A stretch of 64,000 nucleotides of DNA from Blattabacterium sp. (Blaberus giganteus) (GTDB taxonomy: Bacteria; Bacteroidota; Bacteroidia; Flavobacteriales; Blattabacteriaceae): NCBI RefSeq assembly GCF_000262715.1, contig NC_017924.1, positions 496,001-560,000 on the forward strand, in the 5' to 3' direction. The translations under genes were made by a program, and so were the position numbers. Under the pieces are notes generated by a model. That model did no database searches and was not told the DNA's origin. It was given only the letters and a program-made list of their open reading frames with translations. Positions 8,553-17,105 of the stretch are shown here, piece by piece (position 1 is the stretch's first letter; each line of letters opens with the position of its first letter).

Positions 8553-9869
8553 ATGGGGACTTTTATAATAAAAGGAGGATCTTCTTTAAAAGGAGAAATT
8601 AAACCTCAAGGGGCGAAAAATGAATCTTTACAAGTGTTATGTGCTGTATTATTAACTCCAGAAAAATTGAGAATTCAAAATATTCCAGAAATAGGAGATG
8701 TTAAATGTTTAATGCAAATTCTTAAAAATTTAGGAGTTTCAATAAAAAAGAACGGAATTGGAGATTATACTTTTCAAGCAAAAAATATAAATATTGAATA
8801 TTTAAATACGAAAAAATTTCGTGAATATGGAAAATCCATAAGAGGATCAATTATGATTGCTGGGCCTTTACTTGCTAGATTTGGAAAAGTTTGTATTCCA
8901 ATTCCTGGAGGCGATCGAATAGGTAGACGACGTTTAGATGCTCATTTAACAGGATTAAGATTGTTAGGGAGTAATATTCATTATGATAATGAATCCAAAT
9001 ATTTTGATTTACGCATAATAAATAAAAACAGTTTGACTGGAGAGTATATTTTAATGGAAGAAGCTTCTATTACAGGAACAGCTAATGTCATTATGGCGGC
9101 CACTCTGGCTAAAGGAAAAACTACTATTTATAATGCAGCTTGCGAACCTTATATTCAACAGTTGTGCAAATTATTAAATAAAATGGGAGCAAAAATTAAA
9201 GGAATAGGATCGAATTTGATTAACATAATTGGAGTAAAAGAATTAGGAGGATGTACCCACACTATACTTCCTGATATGGTTGAAATAGGGAGTTGGATTG
9301 GGTTAGCTGCTATTACTTGTTCTGAAATTAGAATTAAAAATGTTAGCTGGAAAAATTTAGGAATCGTTCCTAACACATTTCAGAAAATGGGAATTAAATT
9401 GGAAAAAGATAAAGATAACATTTATATTCCATCACAAAAATATTATAAAATTAAAAAATCATTAAATAATGTAATATTAACAATATCTGATGCTCCATGG
9501 CCTGGATTAACTCCAGATTTATTAAGTATTTTAACGGTAGTCGCCACTCAAGCTAAAGGAAGTGTTTTAATTCATCAAAAAATGTTTGAAAGCAGATTAT
9601 TTTTTGTAGATAAACTTATTGAAATGGGAGCTCAAATTATATTATGCGACCCTCATAGGGCTACTGTAATAGGACTAAATCATAAATCACCTTTAAGAGG
9701 ATCTATATTAAATTCTCCAGATATAAGAGCTGGAATCTCTCTTCTTATAGCTGCTCTTTCTGCTAAAGGAACCAGTATAATTAAAAATATAGAACAAATA
9801 GATAGAGGATACGAAAATATAGATCAAAGACTACGTGTTTTAGGGGCAGATATTATAAGAATGAAATGA
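8553..9869 (+). CDS. murA: UDP-N-acetylglucosamine 1-carboxyvinyltransferase MurA
   Basis: MurA transfers enolpyruvate from PEP to UDP-GlcNAc, the first committed step of peptidoglycan synthesis (cytosol). Length is 438 residues. K22 in the PQGAKNESLQ segment is the conserved Lys, and SIRGSIMIAGPLLARFG and the catalytic loop PGGDRIGRRRLDAH follow. D121 occupies the place of the usual catalytic/fosfomycin-binding Cys. The DAPWPGLTPDL motif and FESRLFFVDKL near the C-terminus complete the family pattern. The gene ends the run that begins with recG, and no same-strand gene follows for almost 300 bases. Confidence 0.96.
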   Translation: MGTFIIKGGSSLKGEIKPQGAKNESLQVLCAVLLTPEKLRIQNIPEIGDVKCLMQILKNLGVSIKKNGIGDYTFQAKNINIEYLNTKKFREYGKSIRGSIMIAGPLLARFGKVCIPIPGGDRIGRRRLDAHLTGLRLLGSNIHYDNESKYFDLRIINKNSLTGEYILMEEASITGTANVIMAATLAKGKTTIYNAACEPYIQQLCKLLNKMGAKIKGIGSNLINIIGVKELGGCTHTILPDMVEIGSWIGLAAITCSEIRIKNVSWKNLGIVPNTFQKMGIKLEKDKDNIYIPSQKYYKIKKSLNNVILTISDAPWPGLTPDLLSILTVVATQAKGSVLIHQKMFESRLFFVDKLIEMGAQIILCDPHRATVIGLNHKSPLRGSILNSPDIRAGISLLIAALSAKGTSIIKNIEQIDRGYENIDQRLRVLGADIIRMK

Positions 9870-10164
9870 AATGATCTAAATCGATTTTTTAGCTTTTATT
9901 TTGATTTTTAAAAAAAATAAACTAAAAAAATTTTTTTTCTCATTTTAAATTATGAAACAAAAACACAAAAATTCGTAATTTTAATTTGATCAAAATATAA
10001 TATACGTTTAATGTTCTTTTTTTTAAACAAAAAAATGAAATGCGTTTTTTTTTGTTACATATGAAACATGTGTTTTATTTCAAAATCACATAACTTTATA
10101 TATATATCATAAATAATATAAATAGATAAATTGAATGAAAAAGATCAGAAAAAAATGAAAAATT
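9870..10164. other. Longest intergenic gap (murA-greA), extremely A/T-rich
   Basis: This 295-base stretch has no ORF worth noting, with stops in all frames. It contains long A and T runs and a short imperfect inverted repeat, ACATATG-AAA-CATGTGT at 10057-10073, with 6 of 7 stem positions complementary. It should hold the murA 3' end and the greA promoter, but I see no perfect TTTG/TAnnTTTG pair. A near-match TAACTTTA occurs around 10090. Confidence 0.6.
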
Positions 10165-10647
10165 ATGGAAAAATTTGAATATATAACTAAAAAAGGATTA
10201 GAAAAGTTACAAAAAGAAATAGAAAGACTAGAAAATATAGAACGGCCAAAAATATCCATGCAAATAGCGGAAGCTAGAGATAAAGGAGATCTATCAGAAA
10301 ACGCAGAATATGATGCCATAAAAGAAGCTCAAGGTTTTTTAGAAATGAACATAGCCAAGTTAAAAAAAAAATTATCCAATGCACGTATTATAGATGGATC
10401 ACAAATTAATAGAACTAGAGTTTCTATTCTTTCTACTGTAAGAGTCAAAAATTTAACCCATGGAGGAGAACAAATATATACTTTAGTTCCAGAGGGAGAA
10501 GCAGACTTAAAATCAGGAAAAATATCGATAAATACTCCTATATCAACAGGATTACTTGGAAAACAAGTAGGACAAATAGCTCATATTAAGTTACCTAATA
10601 AAATGATACTTGATTATGAAATTTTAGAAATAGCATTTAATGAATAA
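10165..10647 (+). CDS. greA: Transcription elongation factor GreA
   Basis: GreA stimulates RNA polymerase to cleave backtracked transcripts. The N-terminal coiled coil carries LEKLQKEIERLE and the ARDKGDLSENAEYDA hallmark near residues 38-52, which holds the acidic tip residues. The C-terminal FKBP-like domain ends with STGLLGKQVGQIAHIKLPN. The length of 160 residues is normal. Its last 8 bases overlap the start of the HIT-family gene, so the two are translationally coupled. Confidence 0.96.
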   Translation: MEKFEYITKKGLEKLQKEIERLENIERPKISMQIAEARDKGDLSENAEYDAIKEAQGFLEMNIAKLKKKLSNARIIDGSQINRTRVSILSTVRVKNLTHGGEQIYTLVPEGEADLKSGKISINTPISTGLLGKQVGQIAHIKLPNKMILDYEILEIAFNE

Positions 10648-11050
10648 TAATAATATTTTTCAGAAAATAATTAACAATGAAATTTTAGCTTATAAAGTAG
10701 CAGAAAATTATGATCATCTAGCTTTTTTAGACATTTATCCTATAAAAATAGGACATACTTTGATCATACCTAAAAAAAGTAATAGAGATAAAATTTTTTC
10801 TCTATCGGAAAAAGAATTTATCTCTATTATGTCTTTTACAAGAAAAGTAGCTATAGGTATAGAAAAAGTTATTCCTTGCAATCGTGTGGGGATATTTGTT
10901 ATGGGATTCGAAATTCCTCATGTACATATTCATTTAATTCCTATGGATAAAGAAAGTGATGGAAATTTCTCCAAAAATAGAATGGTTTTGTCTTCAAAAA
11001 AATTTCAAATTTTATCAGAAAAAATAGAAAAATCTATTCAAAAAATATAA
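10640..11050 (+). CDS. HIT family nucleotide hydrolase
   Basis: This is a 136-residue histidine-triad protein. The active-site signature HVHIHLIP is at about residues 94-101, preceded by the conserved NRVGIFVMGFEIPH stretch. Family members hydrolyse adenosine 5'-phosphoramidates or dinucleoside phosphates. The N-terminus IFQKIINNEILAYKV is also typical. It overlaps greA by 8 bases, the same arrangement as in free-living Flavobacteriia. The exact substrate is not evident. Confidence 0.92.
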   Translation: MNNNNIFQKIINNEILAYKVAENYDHLAFLDIYPIKIGHTLIIPKKSNRDKIFSLSEKEFISIMSFTRKVAIGIEKVIPCNRVGIFVMGFEIPHVHIHLIPMDKESDGNFSKNRMVLSSKKFQILSEKIEKSIQKI

Positions 11051-11057
11051 ACAAAGA

Positions 11058-11834
11058 TTATTTGGAATGATTACAATGAAATAATATTTTTAATCCTTTT
11101 ATTGTGTGTAATTTATCTTTTATATGAATTTTTTTTGTTAAAGGGGTATATATATGAGAAAGACCTCCGGTCGCAATAACAAAACAATTTGTTTTCAATT
11201 CTTGATTAACTCTATTTATTAACCCTTCAACCATGCTTAAACACCCATATATGATTCCACTTTGAATACATGTTTCTGTATATTGTCCTAATACACTAGA
11301 AGGTTTTTTTAATTCAATTTGTGATAATTGTGCTGTATTTCCAATTAATGCCATTAAAGAAGTATTAACTCCAGGAGCAATAATAATACCTTTAAGTTTT
11401 CCATATTTATCGGTACAAGTTAAACTTAATGCCGTTCCAAAATCTACTACTAAAGTAGTATTTTTGTTTTTGTATAATGTATGGGCAGCAATAGCGTTAG
11501 CATATAAATCTGTCCCTAACTGATGAGAATAATGTTTTACAGAAGAAACTGAGTTTCTATCAACAATAATAGGTTTTATTTTATGTATTTTATACAAAGA
11601 TTGTTCCACAATATTTGTAAGAGGAGGAACTACAGATCCAATAACAATATTTTGTATAAATTTATAAATTATGCCATATTGATTATAGATATTTTTAAAT
11701 AAAAAAATATATTCATCTAACGATCTATGTGGATTACTATTAATGATCCACGAACAATTACATTCTAAATTAGAATTGTTATCAAATAGGCCAAAACGAA
11801 GACTAGAATTTCCAATATTTATTGTTAATAACAT
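11058..11834 (-). CDS. coaX: Type III pantothenate kinase CoaX
   Basis: CoaX phosphorylates pantothenate, the first step of coenzyme A synthesis. The ASKHA-fold pattern is clear: an N-terminal phosphate loop INIGNSS, the GTDLYANA segment at 107-114, DFGTALSLTC near 126 and PGVNTSL near 150. Length (258) is normal. Two family-conserved positions differ. The first Asp of the usual D-x-G-N motif is Asn here (N6), and the Arg after the catalytic Asp (D109) is Leu (L110). The other key Asp, in DFGTA, is kept. Activity may be reduced or the enzyme may have compensating changes. The gene is flanked by convergent HIT and divergent hydrolase genes. Confidence 0.9.
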   Translation of the reverse strand: MLLTINIGNSSLRFGLFDNNSNLECNCSWIINSNPHRSLDEYIFLFKNIYNQYGIIYKFIQNIVIGSVVPPLTNIVEQSLYKIHKIKPIIVDRNSVSSVKHYSHQLGTDLYANAIAAHTLYKNKNTTLVVDFGTALSLTCTDKYGKLKGIIIAPGVNTSLMALIGNTAQLSQIELKKPSSVLGQYTETCIQSGIIYGCLSMVEGLINRVNQELKTNCFVIATGGLSHIYTPLTKKIHIKDKLHTIKGLKILFHCNHSK

Positions 11835-11917
11835 GATTCATTTCATTTTTGAATGTTAGAAAAAAAAATGAATTTTATGTAATTTCATACATATCATACA
11901 TACATAAAATTATATAT

Positions 11918-12712
11918 ATGACTAATATTTGTAAAATAAATTTAAAAATCAAAGGAAAAGGAATTCCTATCGTATTATTACATGGATTCATGGAAAGTTT
12001 AGAAATATGGAATTATATATATTGTAGTATTTCTAATAAATATAGAGTTCTTTCAATTGATTTTCCAGGTCATGGAAAAAGTATTTTAACATTAAAAGAA
12101 AATACAGTTTTTACCATGGAAAAATCTGCAGAAATTGTAAAAAAAATTGTAGAAAAAGAAAATATACAAAAAGCTGTTTTTGTAGGTCATTCTATGGGTG
12201 GATATGTTGCTTTAGCTATGGCAGAAAAATATCCAGAAATGTTTTTAGGTTTATGTTTACTACATTCTACAACAGAATCAGATACACTTGAAAAAAAAAA
12301 AGGACGCATTCAATCTATTCAATTGGCCATTAATAATTATCCATTATTTATCTCTACAAGCATAAAAAGATTATTTCATCATGAAAAATTTTTTTCTTTA
12401 CAAAAAGAGATTACTTTTGTAAAAAAAATTTCTTCATATACCTCTATTAATAGCATTATTGCTTTTTCAAAAGGAATGTTCATGCGAAAAAATAGAAAAT
12501 TTTTGCTAAAAACAACTAAATTTCCAAAATTATATATAGCTGGTTTATACGATTTAATTCTTGATGTAAAAAAAATTTATGAAGAAACTAAATATGGAAA
12601 TAAAACTTATTTTTTTGCAATTCCTACAGGTCATATGGGGCATATAGAATATCCTAAAGAAGTAATAAAAATATTAGAAAATTTTATAGATTTTTCTATT
12701 ATTAAAAATTAA
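11918..12712 (+). CDS. Alpha/beta-fold hydrolase
   Basis: This 264-residue protein is a serine hydrolase of the alpha/beta superfamily. The oxyanion segment LHGFMESL is at 21-28, DFPGHGKS at 48-55 and the nucleophile elbow GHSMGG at 90-95 (S92). A likely acid lies in AGLYDLILD and the catalytic His in GHMGHIEYP near the C-terminus. I chose the ATG at 11918. An upstream TTG at 11849 adds 23 residues encoded by low-complexity CATAC/TATA repeats that no family member needs. The substrate is unknown; esterase or MenH-like roles are possible. Confidence 0.85.
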   Translation: MTNICKINLKIKGKGIPIVLLHGFMESLEIWNYIYCSISNKYRVLSIDFPGHGKSILTLKENTVFTMEKSAEIVKKIVEKENIQKAVFVGHSMGGYVALAMAEKYPEMFLGLCLLHSTTESDTLEKKKGRIQSIQLAINNYPLFISTSIKRLFHHEKFFSLQKEITFVKKISSYTSINSIIAFSKGMFMRKNRKFLLKTTKFPKLYIAGLYDLILDVKKIYEETKYGNKTYFFAIPTGHMGHIEYPKEVIKILENFIDFSIIKN

Positions 12713-12726
12713 GATATAAGTTTATT

Positions 12727-13362
12727 TTGTTTAATAAAAAAAAATTACGTGAAAAATATTTACATATGAGAAAATCTATTTCTCAAAAGGAAATTATAAA
12801 AATGAGTTATGAAATTTTTTTTCAACTAAAAAAAATATTTTTTATATGGGAAAAAACATATTATCACATTTTTTTACCCATACGTGAATATAAAGAAATT
12901 GATACATTTATTATTATCAATTTTTTACTAAAAATAGGAAAATGTGTTACTGTTCCATGCTCTAACTTTCATAAGTTATCCATAGAAAATTGTTTATTAC
13001 ATGAAAATACTATTTTAATAAAAAAAAAATATGGAATTCTGGAGCCTATTTCTAAGCATAAATACATTATTTCGATATCTATTGTAGAAGTAATATTTAT
13101 TCCTTTATTAATATTTGATTCAAGAGGGTACAGAATAGGTTATGGAAAAGGTTTTTATGATAGATTTATTCCTTTATGTGAAAAAAATGCTATTAAAATA
13201 GGTTTAAGTTTTTTTTATCCTATAAGAAAAATTAAAGGTATACATAAAAACGATTTATTAATAGATATAGGAGTCACTCCCGATCATATTTTTTTATTTA
13301 AAAAATTCAATTCAAAGGAAAACTTTGAAAATATCCCAAGTAATGATAAACATCATAATTAA
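12727..13362 (+). CDS. 5-formyltetrahydrofolate cyclo-ligase
   Basis: The enzyme converts 5-formyl-THF to 5,10-methenyl-THF with ATP, returning a storage folate to the one-carbon pool. The N-terminal basic LREKYLHMRKSIS segment binds ATP phosphates, and the C-terminal signature GYGKGFYDRFI is present near residue 140. The start appears to be TTG at 12727: it gives the expected MxNKKxLREKY beginning, while the next ATG (12766) would cut off the phosphate-binding helix. The gene runs 51 bases into the 3' end of convergent rseP. It lies 14 bases after the hydrolase gene. Confidence 0.88.
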   Translation: MFNKKKLREKYLHMRKSISQKEIIKMSYEIFFQLKKIFFIWEKTYYHIFLPIREYKEIDTFIIINFLLKIGKCVTVPCSNFHKLSIENCLLHENTILIKKKYGILEPISKHKYIISISIVEVIFIPLLIFDSRGYRIGYGKGFYDRFIPLCEKNAIKIGLSFFYPIRKIKGIHKNDLLIDIGVTPDHIFLFKKFNSKENFENIPSNDKHHN

Positions 13363-14646
13363 ACTCATAATTACAAATCCATAAATAGTACAACGTTCAA
13401 TAATTTCTTCATTTATTTTTTTTCTTGTTATCATTTCTATCATGATAAATAATATGTAACCACCATCTAATGATGGGATAGGAAATAAATTTAAAAAAGC
13501 TAACCAAATGGATAAAGTAGCAGTTAAAGTCCAAAAAATATCCCAATTCCATTTAGATGGAAATTCTTTAGCTATGGAAAAAAAACTACCTATTTGTTTA
13601 TAAGCTTTAGTTTCTATATGGAAAACATTTTTCAAAAAAAAGATTTGATTTTTTAAAACATCCCAAGCTTTTTTTATTCCGTAAGGAATACTCTCAAAAA
13701 AAGAGTAATTCTTTTTTTCAAAGAAAAAAATTTGATCCAAATCCATAAAATTTTTTAAATAAATTCCTAAAATTCCTTTTGAGTCTAAAAAAATTTCTTT
13801 TTGAATAAATTTTCCATTTCTATTAATGGATATTAATATGTTTTCATTTTTATATTTTGATAATAAATCTTTCAATTGATCAGAAAAAAGAACAAATTCA
13901 GAATTAATAGCTAATATTTCGTCATTATTTTTTAATCCATATTTTTCGGCTTCAGAATTTTTTATCACATAATTGATTATAGGGGGAACACGAGGTTTAA
14001 TAAAAAAATTAAGTTTTTTTCTATCAAAAAGAAATTTTTTTTTGCTATTACTTAATGATAATTTTATAATATTTCCCATACGATCTACAGTAATAGAATT
14101 ACCCAATAGAATTTCTTTAGGAATATCATTGAAATATGGAACATATTTTTCGTTGACGAATAAAATTTTATCTCCATTTTTCAATCCGATTTTCTCTCCT
14201 AAAGAATCAACTTCTATTCCATATTTAACATTTTTTGTAGGAAGAGAAGTTTCTCCATATTTAAACAATAAAAAAGTAAAAATAAAAACGGATAATAATA
14301 TATTAAAAATAATTCCTCCAGAAATGATTAATAGTCTTTTTATCGCTGATTTAGAACGAAACTCCCAATTTTTAGTTTTTTTTTCTGATTCTGATAAAAC
14401 ATTTTTATCATCCATCATCATTCCAGATATTTTAACATATCCCCCTAAAGGTAACCAACCTATTCCATAAATAGTATGTCCTATCTTTTTTTTTAAAATA
14501 GAAAACCAAGGATCAAAAAATAAAAAAAATCTCTCAACTCTTACTTTAAAAACTTGAGCTATAATAAAATGACCTAATTCATGAACAATAACCAATATAG
14601 AAATGCTAAGTAGCAATTGTATAGATCTAATTAAAATTGATGACAT
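13312..14646 (-). CDS. rseP: RseP-type site-2 intramembrane metalloprotease
   Basis: This is a membrane zinc protease with the HExxH motif as HELGH (H22, E23, H26) in the first transmembrane helix. The second metal motif NLFPIPSLDGG lies in a C-terminal helix near residue 390. Two PDZ-like segments lie between about residues 130 and 310. Family members cleave anti-sigma factors or signal-peptide remnants. No extracytoplasmic sigma/anti-sigma pair is visible in this window, so the substrate here may be remnant signal peptides (inference). Length 444 is normal. The 3' end overlaps the convergent cyclo-ligase gene by 51 bases. Confidence 0.92.
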   Translation of the reverse strand: MSSILIRSIQLLLSISILVIVHELGHFIIAQVFKVRVERFFLFFDPWFSILKKKIGHTIYGIGWLPLGGYVKISGMMMDDKNVLSESEKKTKNWEFRSKSAIKRLLIISGGIIFNILLSVFIFTFLLFKYGETSLPTKNVKYGIEVDSLGEKIGLKNGDKILFVNEKYVPYFNDIPKEILLGNSITVDRMGNIIKLSLSNSKKKFLFDRKKLNFFIKPRVPPIINYVIKNSEAEKYGLKNNDEILAINSEFVLFSDQLKDLLSKYKNENILISINRNGKFIQKEIFLDSKGILGIYLKNFMDLDQIFFFEKKNYSFFESIPYGIKKAWDVLKNQIFFLKNVFHIETKAYKQIGSFFSIAKEFPSKWNWDIFWTLTATLSIWLAFLNLFPIPSLDGGYILFIMIEMITRKKINEEIIERCTIYGFVIMSLIMMFIITWDIFKVFL

Positions 14647-14708
14647 TTCTAAAATTTAAAAAATAAAAAAGATAAATTTAAACCTTTATTACAAAATAAA
14701 AATATATT

Positions 14709-14930
14709 ATGAATTTATCTAATCTTAAAAAAGGAGAAAAAGGAATTATTAAGGGATATAAAAATGATAATTTTCCCATAAAATTATTAGAATTAGGAAT
14801 TTTACCGGGGGTAAAATTCGAAATACTTTTTGTTTCTATTTTTTATGATCCATTGTGTATAAGCTATGATCAATCTTGTTTAGCCTTACGAAAAAAAGAA
14901 GCTGAAAATATCATAATAGAACCTATTTAA
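14709..14930 (+). CDS. feoA: Ferrous iron transport accessory protein FeoA
   Basis: This is a 73-residue SH3-like cytosolic protein with the FeoA pattern: LSNLKKGEKGIIKGY, LLELGILPGVKFEI, then LALRKKEAENIIIEP. FeoA supports Fe(II) uptake by FeoB. It lies 15 bases upstream of feoB and forms the first gene of a three-gene iron operon. The ATG at 14709 aligns with the family start. Confidence 0.93.
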   Translation: MNLSNLKKGEKGIIKGYKNDNFPIKLLELGILPGVKFEILFVSIFYDPLCISYDQSCLALRKKEAENIIIEPI

Positions 14931-14945
14931 TTAGAATAGAAAATA

Positions 14946-16967
14946 ATGCCAAAAATTAAATTAGCGCTTGTTGGAAATCCAAATGTAGGAAAAACTTCTT
15001 TGTTCAATAAATTAACTGGACTCAATCAAAAAGTTGGAAATTATGTAGGAGTTACAGTGGACAAAAAAATAGGATATTTTCATTATGAAAACATATGCTA
15101 TAAAATTATAGATCTTCCTGGAATTTATAGCATATATCCTTCATCTGAAGATGAAGAAGTAGTTAGCAGATTGCTAAGCAATACAAATGATTTAGATTAT
15201 CCAGATAAAATCATAATAGTAGCAGATTCCTCGAATATAAAAAAAAGTCTTCTTTTACTTAGACAAGTCCAAGATTTAGGATTTCCTGTTCTTTTTGTAT
15301 TAAATATGCTTGATGAAGCAAAAAAAAAAGGAGTATTCATCAATGTAGAAGAATTGAAAAGATTTATTGTAACAGAAATTGTATTAATTAACGCAAGAAA
15401 AGGAATAGGATTGAATGAAATTAAAAGAAAAATAAAAAAATTAAATCAAAAAACAAAAGAAACCTATTTCTTCAATCCAGAATTACATTATTCTCTTGCA
15501 ATTAATGATGTGAAAAATAATTACCAAGTAAACACTTATAAGGCTTGGTATTATTTAGCTTATAATAGAAAATTTTTTAAAGAAAAAGAAAATTATTTAT
15601 TAGATAAAATAAAAAAAAAATATAATATTATACCAAAAAGATTACAGGTAAAGGAAATATTATATAGATATGAAGAAATAGAAAAAATTTTATCAAAAGC
15701 AGTTTCGAAATTGATTTCGAACAAAGAAAAAAATTATTTGAAATTTTCAAAAAAAATAGATAATTATTTAATTCTACATCCTTTTTGGGGTTATTTCATT
15801 TTTTTATTTTTTTTATTTTTCATTTTTCAATGTATTTTTTTTTGGTCAGAAATTCCTAAACAATTTATAGAGTTTTTTTTTTCTTTTATACAAAAAAAAT
15901 TAGAAAATATTTATCCTGGTCCTTTAAATAATTTTTTTTTGCAAGGAATATTGCCTGCAATCAGCACCATTATTTCTTTTATTCCACAAATTTTTATTTT
16001 ACTATTTTTTATTCTTATTATGGAAGAAAGTGGTTACATAAGCAGAGTTATATTTTTAATGGATAAAATTATGCGACCTTTTGGATTAAATGGAAAAAGT
16101 GTTGTTCCTCTTATTTCTAGTATAGCTTGCGCGATTCCTGCAATTATGTCAACTAGATATATAGAAAATCCCAGAGATCGTTTAATTACCATTTTAGCGA
16201 CTCCTTTTATGACTTGTTCTGCAAGATTACCTATTTATACTTTAATTATATCGGTAATTATCCCGGATCAAAAATGGTATTTCATTCAACTAAGAGGAAT
16301 TGTGCTCATGGCTATGTATATTTTGGGAATTATATCTGCTTTGAGTGTATCAATGATTTTGCATCAATTCTTGAAAAAAAATTATAAAAGTCATCTTATC
16401 ATGGAAATTCCCACTTATAAAATTCCTATGTTAAAAAACGTTTTAATTACTCTATGGATCAATCTTAAATCGTTTATTATAAATGCGGGAAAAATGATTT
16501 TATTAATTAATATATTGATTTGGGTTTTGGGAACTTTTGGTCCTTCTGAAAATTCATCAAGCAGTAATTCGGGAATAAATATACAAAAAAAAGAATTGTC
16601 TCATTCTTATTTGGGTCTATTAGGAAAAAAAATGGAACCTGTAATTCATCCATTGGGATTCGATTGGAAAATTGGAATAGGATTGTTATCATCTATTGTA
16701 GCAAGAGAAGTTTTTGTGAGTACAATGGCTTCTGTGTACAGCATAGAAGAAAAAGAAATGTACACCAAAACTAAAAAACCGATTTATGATTTCGCAACAG
16801 GGATTTCTTTACTATTTTTTTATGCATTTTCTATGCAATGTATGAGCACTTTATCCATACTAAAAAAAGAAACAAAATCTTGTAAGTGGCCAATCATACA
16901 ATTTTTTTTTATGACTTTACTAGCTTATACAACTTCATTATTAACATATCAAACATTAAAAAAATAA
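14946..16967 (+). CDS. feoB: Ferrous iron transporter FeoB
   Basis: This is an inner-membrane Fe(II) transporter with an N-terminal G domain. G1 GNPNVGKTS is at residues 10-18, G3 DLPG near 58 and G4 NMLD near 120. A helical linker follows, then a membrane domain from about residue 275 with Gate motifs including SCAIPAIMSTR-like SIACAIPA and TCSARLPIY. Length 673 is slightly short because the C-terminal loops are trimmed, but the frame is intact. The gene is followed after one base by a small Cys-containing membrane peptide. Iron supply would support respiration and Fe-S enzymes. Confidence 0.95.
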   Translation: MPKIKLALVGNPNVGKTSLFNKLTGLNQKVGNYVGVTVDKKIGYFHYENICYKIIDLPGIYSIYPSSEDEEVVSRLLSNTNDLDYPDKIIIVADSSNIKKSLLLLRQVQDLGFPVLFVLNMLDEAKKKGVFINVEELKRFIVTEIVLINARKGIGLNEIKRKIKKLNQKTKETYFFNPELHYSLAINDVKNNYQVNTYKAWYYLAYNRKFFKEKENYLLDKIKKKYNIIPKRLQVKEILYRYEEIEKILSKAVSKLISNKEKNYLKFSKKIDNYLILHPFWGYFIFLFFLFFIFQCIFFWSEIPKQFIEFFFSFIQKKLENIYPGPLNNFFLQGILPAISTIISFIPQIFILLFFILIMEESGYISRVIFLMDKIMRPFGLNGKSVVPLISSIACAIPAIMSTRYIENPRDRLITILATPFMTCSARLPIYTLIISVIIPDQKWYFIQLRGIVLMAMYILGIISALSVSMILHQFLKKNYKSHLIMEIPTYKIPMLKNVLITLWINLKSFIINAGKMILLINILIWVLGTFGPSENSSSSNSGINIQKKELSHSYLGLLGKKMEPVIHPLGFDWKIGIGLLSSIVAREVFVSTMASVYSIEEKEMYTKTKKPIYDFATGISLLFFYAFSMQCMSTLSILKKETKSCKWPIIQFFFMTLLAYTTSLLTYQTLKK

Positions 16968-16968
16968 A

Positions 16969-17100
16969 ATGTGTCAATATATTATAATAGGTTTATTTTT
17001 TTTATATTCAGTTTTTTGTTTATTGAGTCGATTATTGAATTTTTTTTGTATAAAAGAAAAAAAAAACTTTTATCAAAAAAAATGCAATTGTAAATTATGA
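16969..17100 (+). CDS. Small FeoB-associated Cys-rich membrane peptide
   Basis: This is a 43-residue ORF that begins one base after the feoB stop codon and ends in TGA at 17100. Residues 3-27 form one hydrophobic helix (IIIGLFFLYSVFCLL at its core), followed by a short basic tail with CNCKL at the end (C39, C41). Tiny single-span proteins with a Cys-rich tail follow feoB in many bacteria (FeoB-associated Cys-rich membrane protein family). Position, topology and the terminal Cys pair all fit, although only two tail Cys remain. It may act as a FeoC-like partner. Conservation elsewhere was not checked. Confidence 0.7.
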   Translation: MCQYIIIGLFFLYSVFCLLSRLLNFFCIKEKKNFYQKKCNCKL

Positions 17101-17105
17101 AATTT

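Noticed and set aside
9870..10164. A hidden small gene or ncRNA in the murA-greA gap
   Set aside because: All frames have stops, there is no GC-rich stem and the only inverted repeat is short and imperfect.
13973..14470. 165-codon open frame on the plus strand inside rseP
   Set aside because: It is antisense to a clear protease gene, has no recognisable motif and arises from the codon bias of the true gene.
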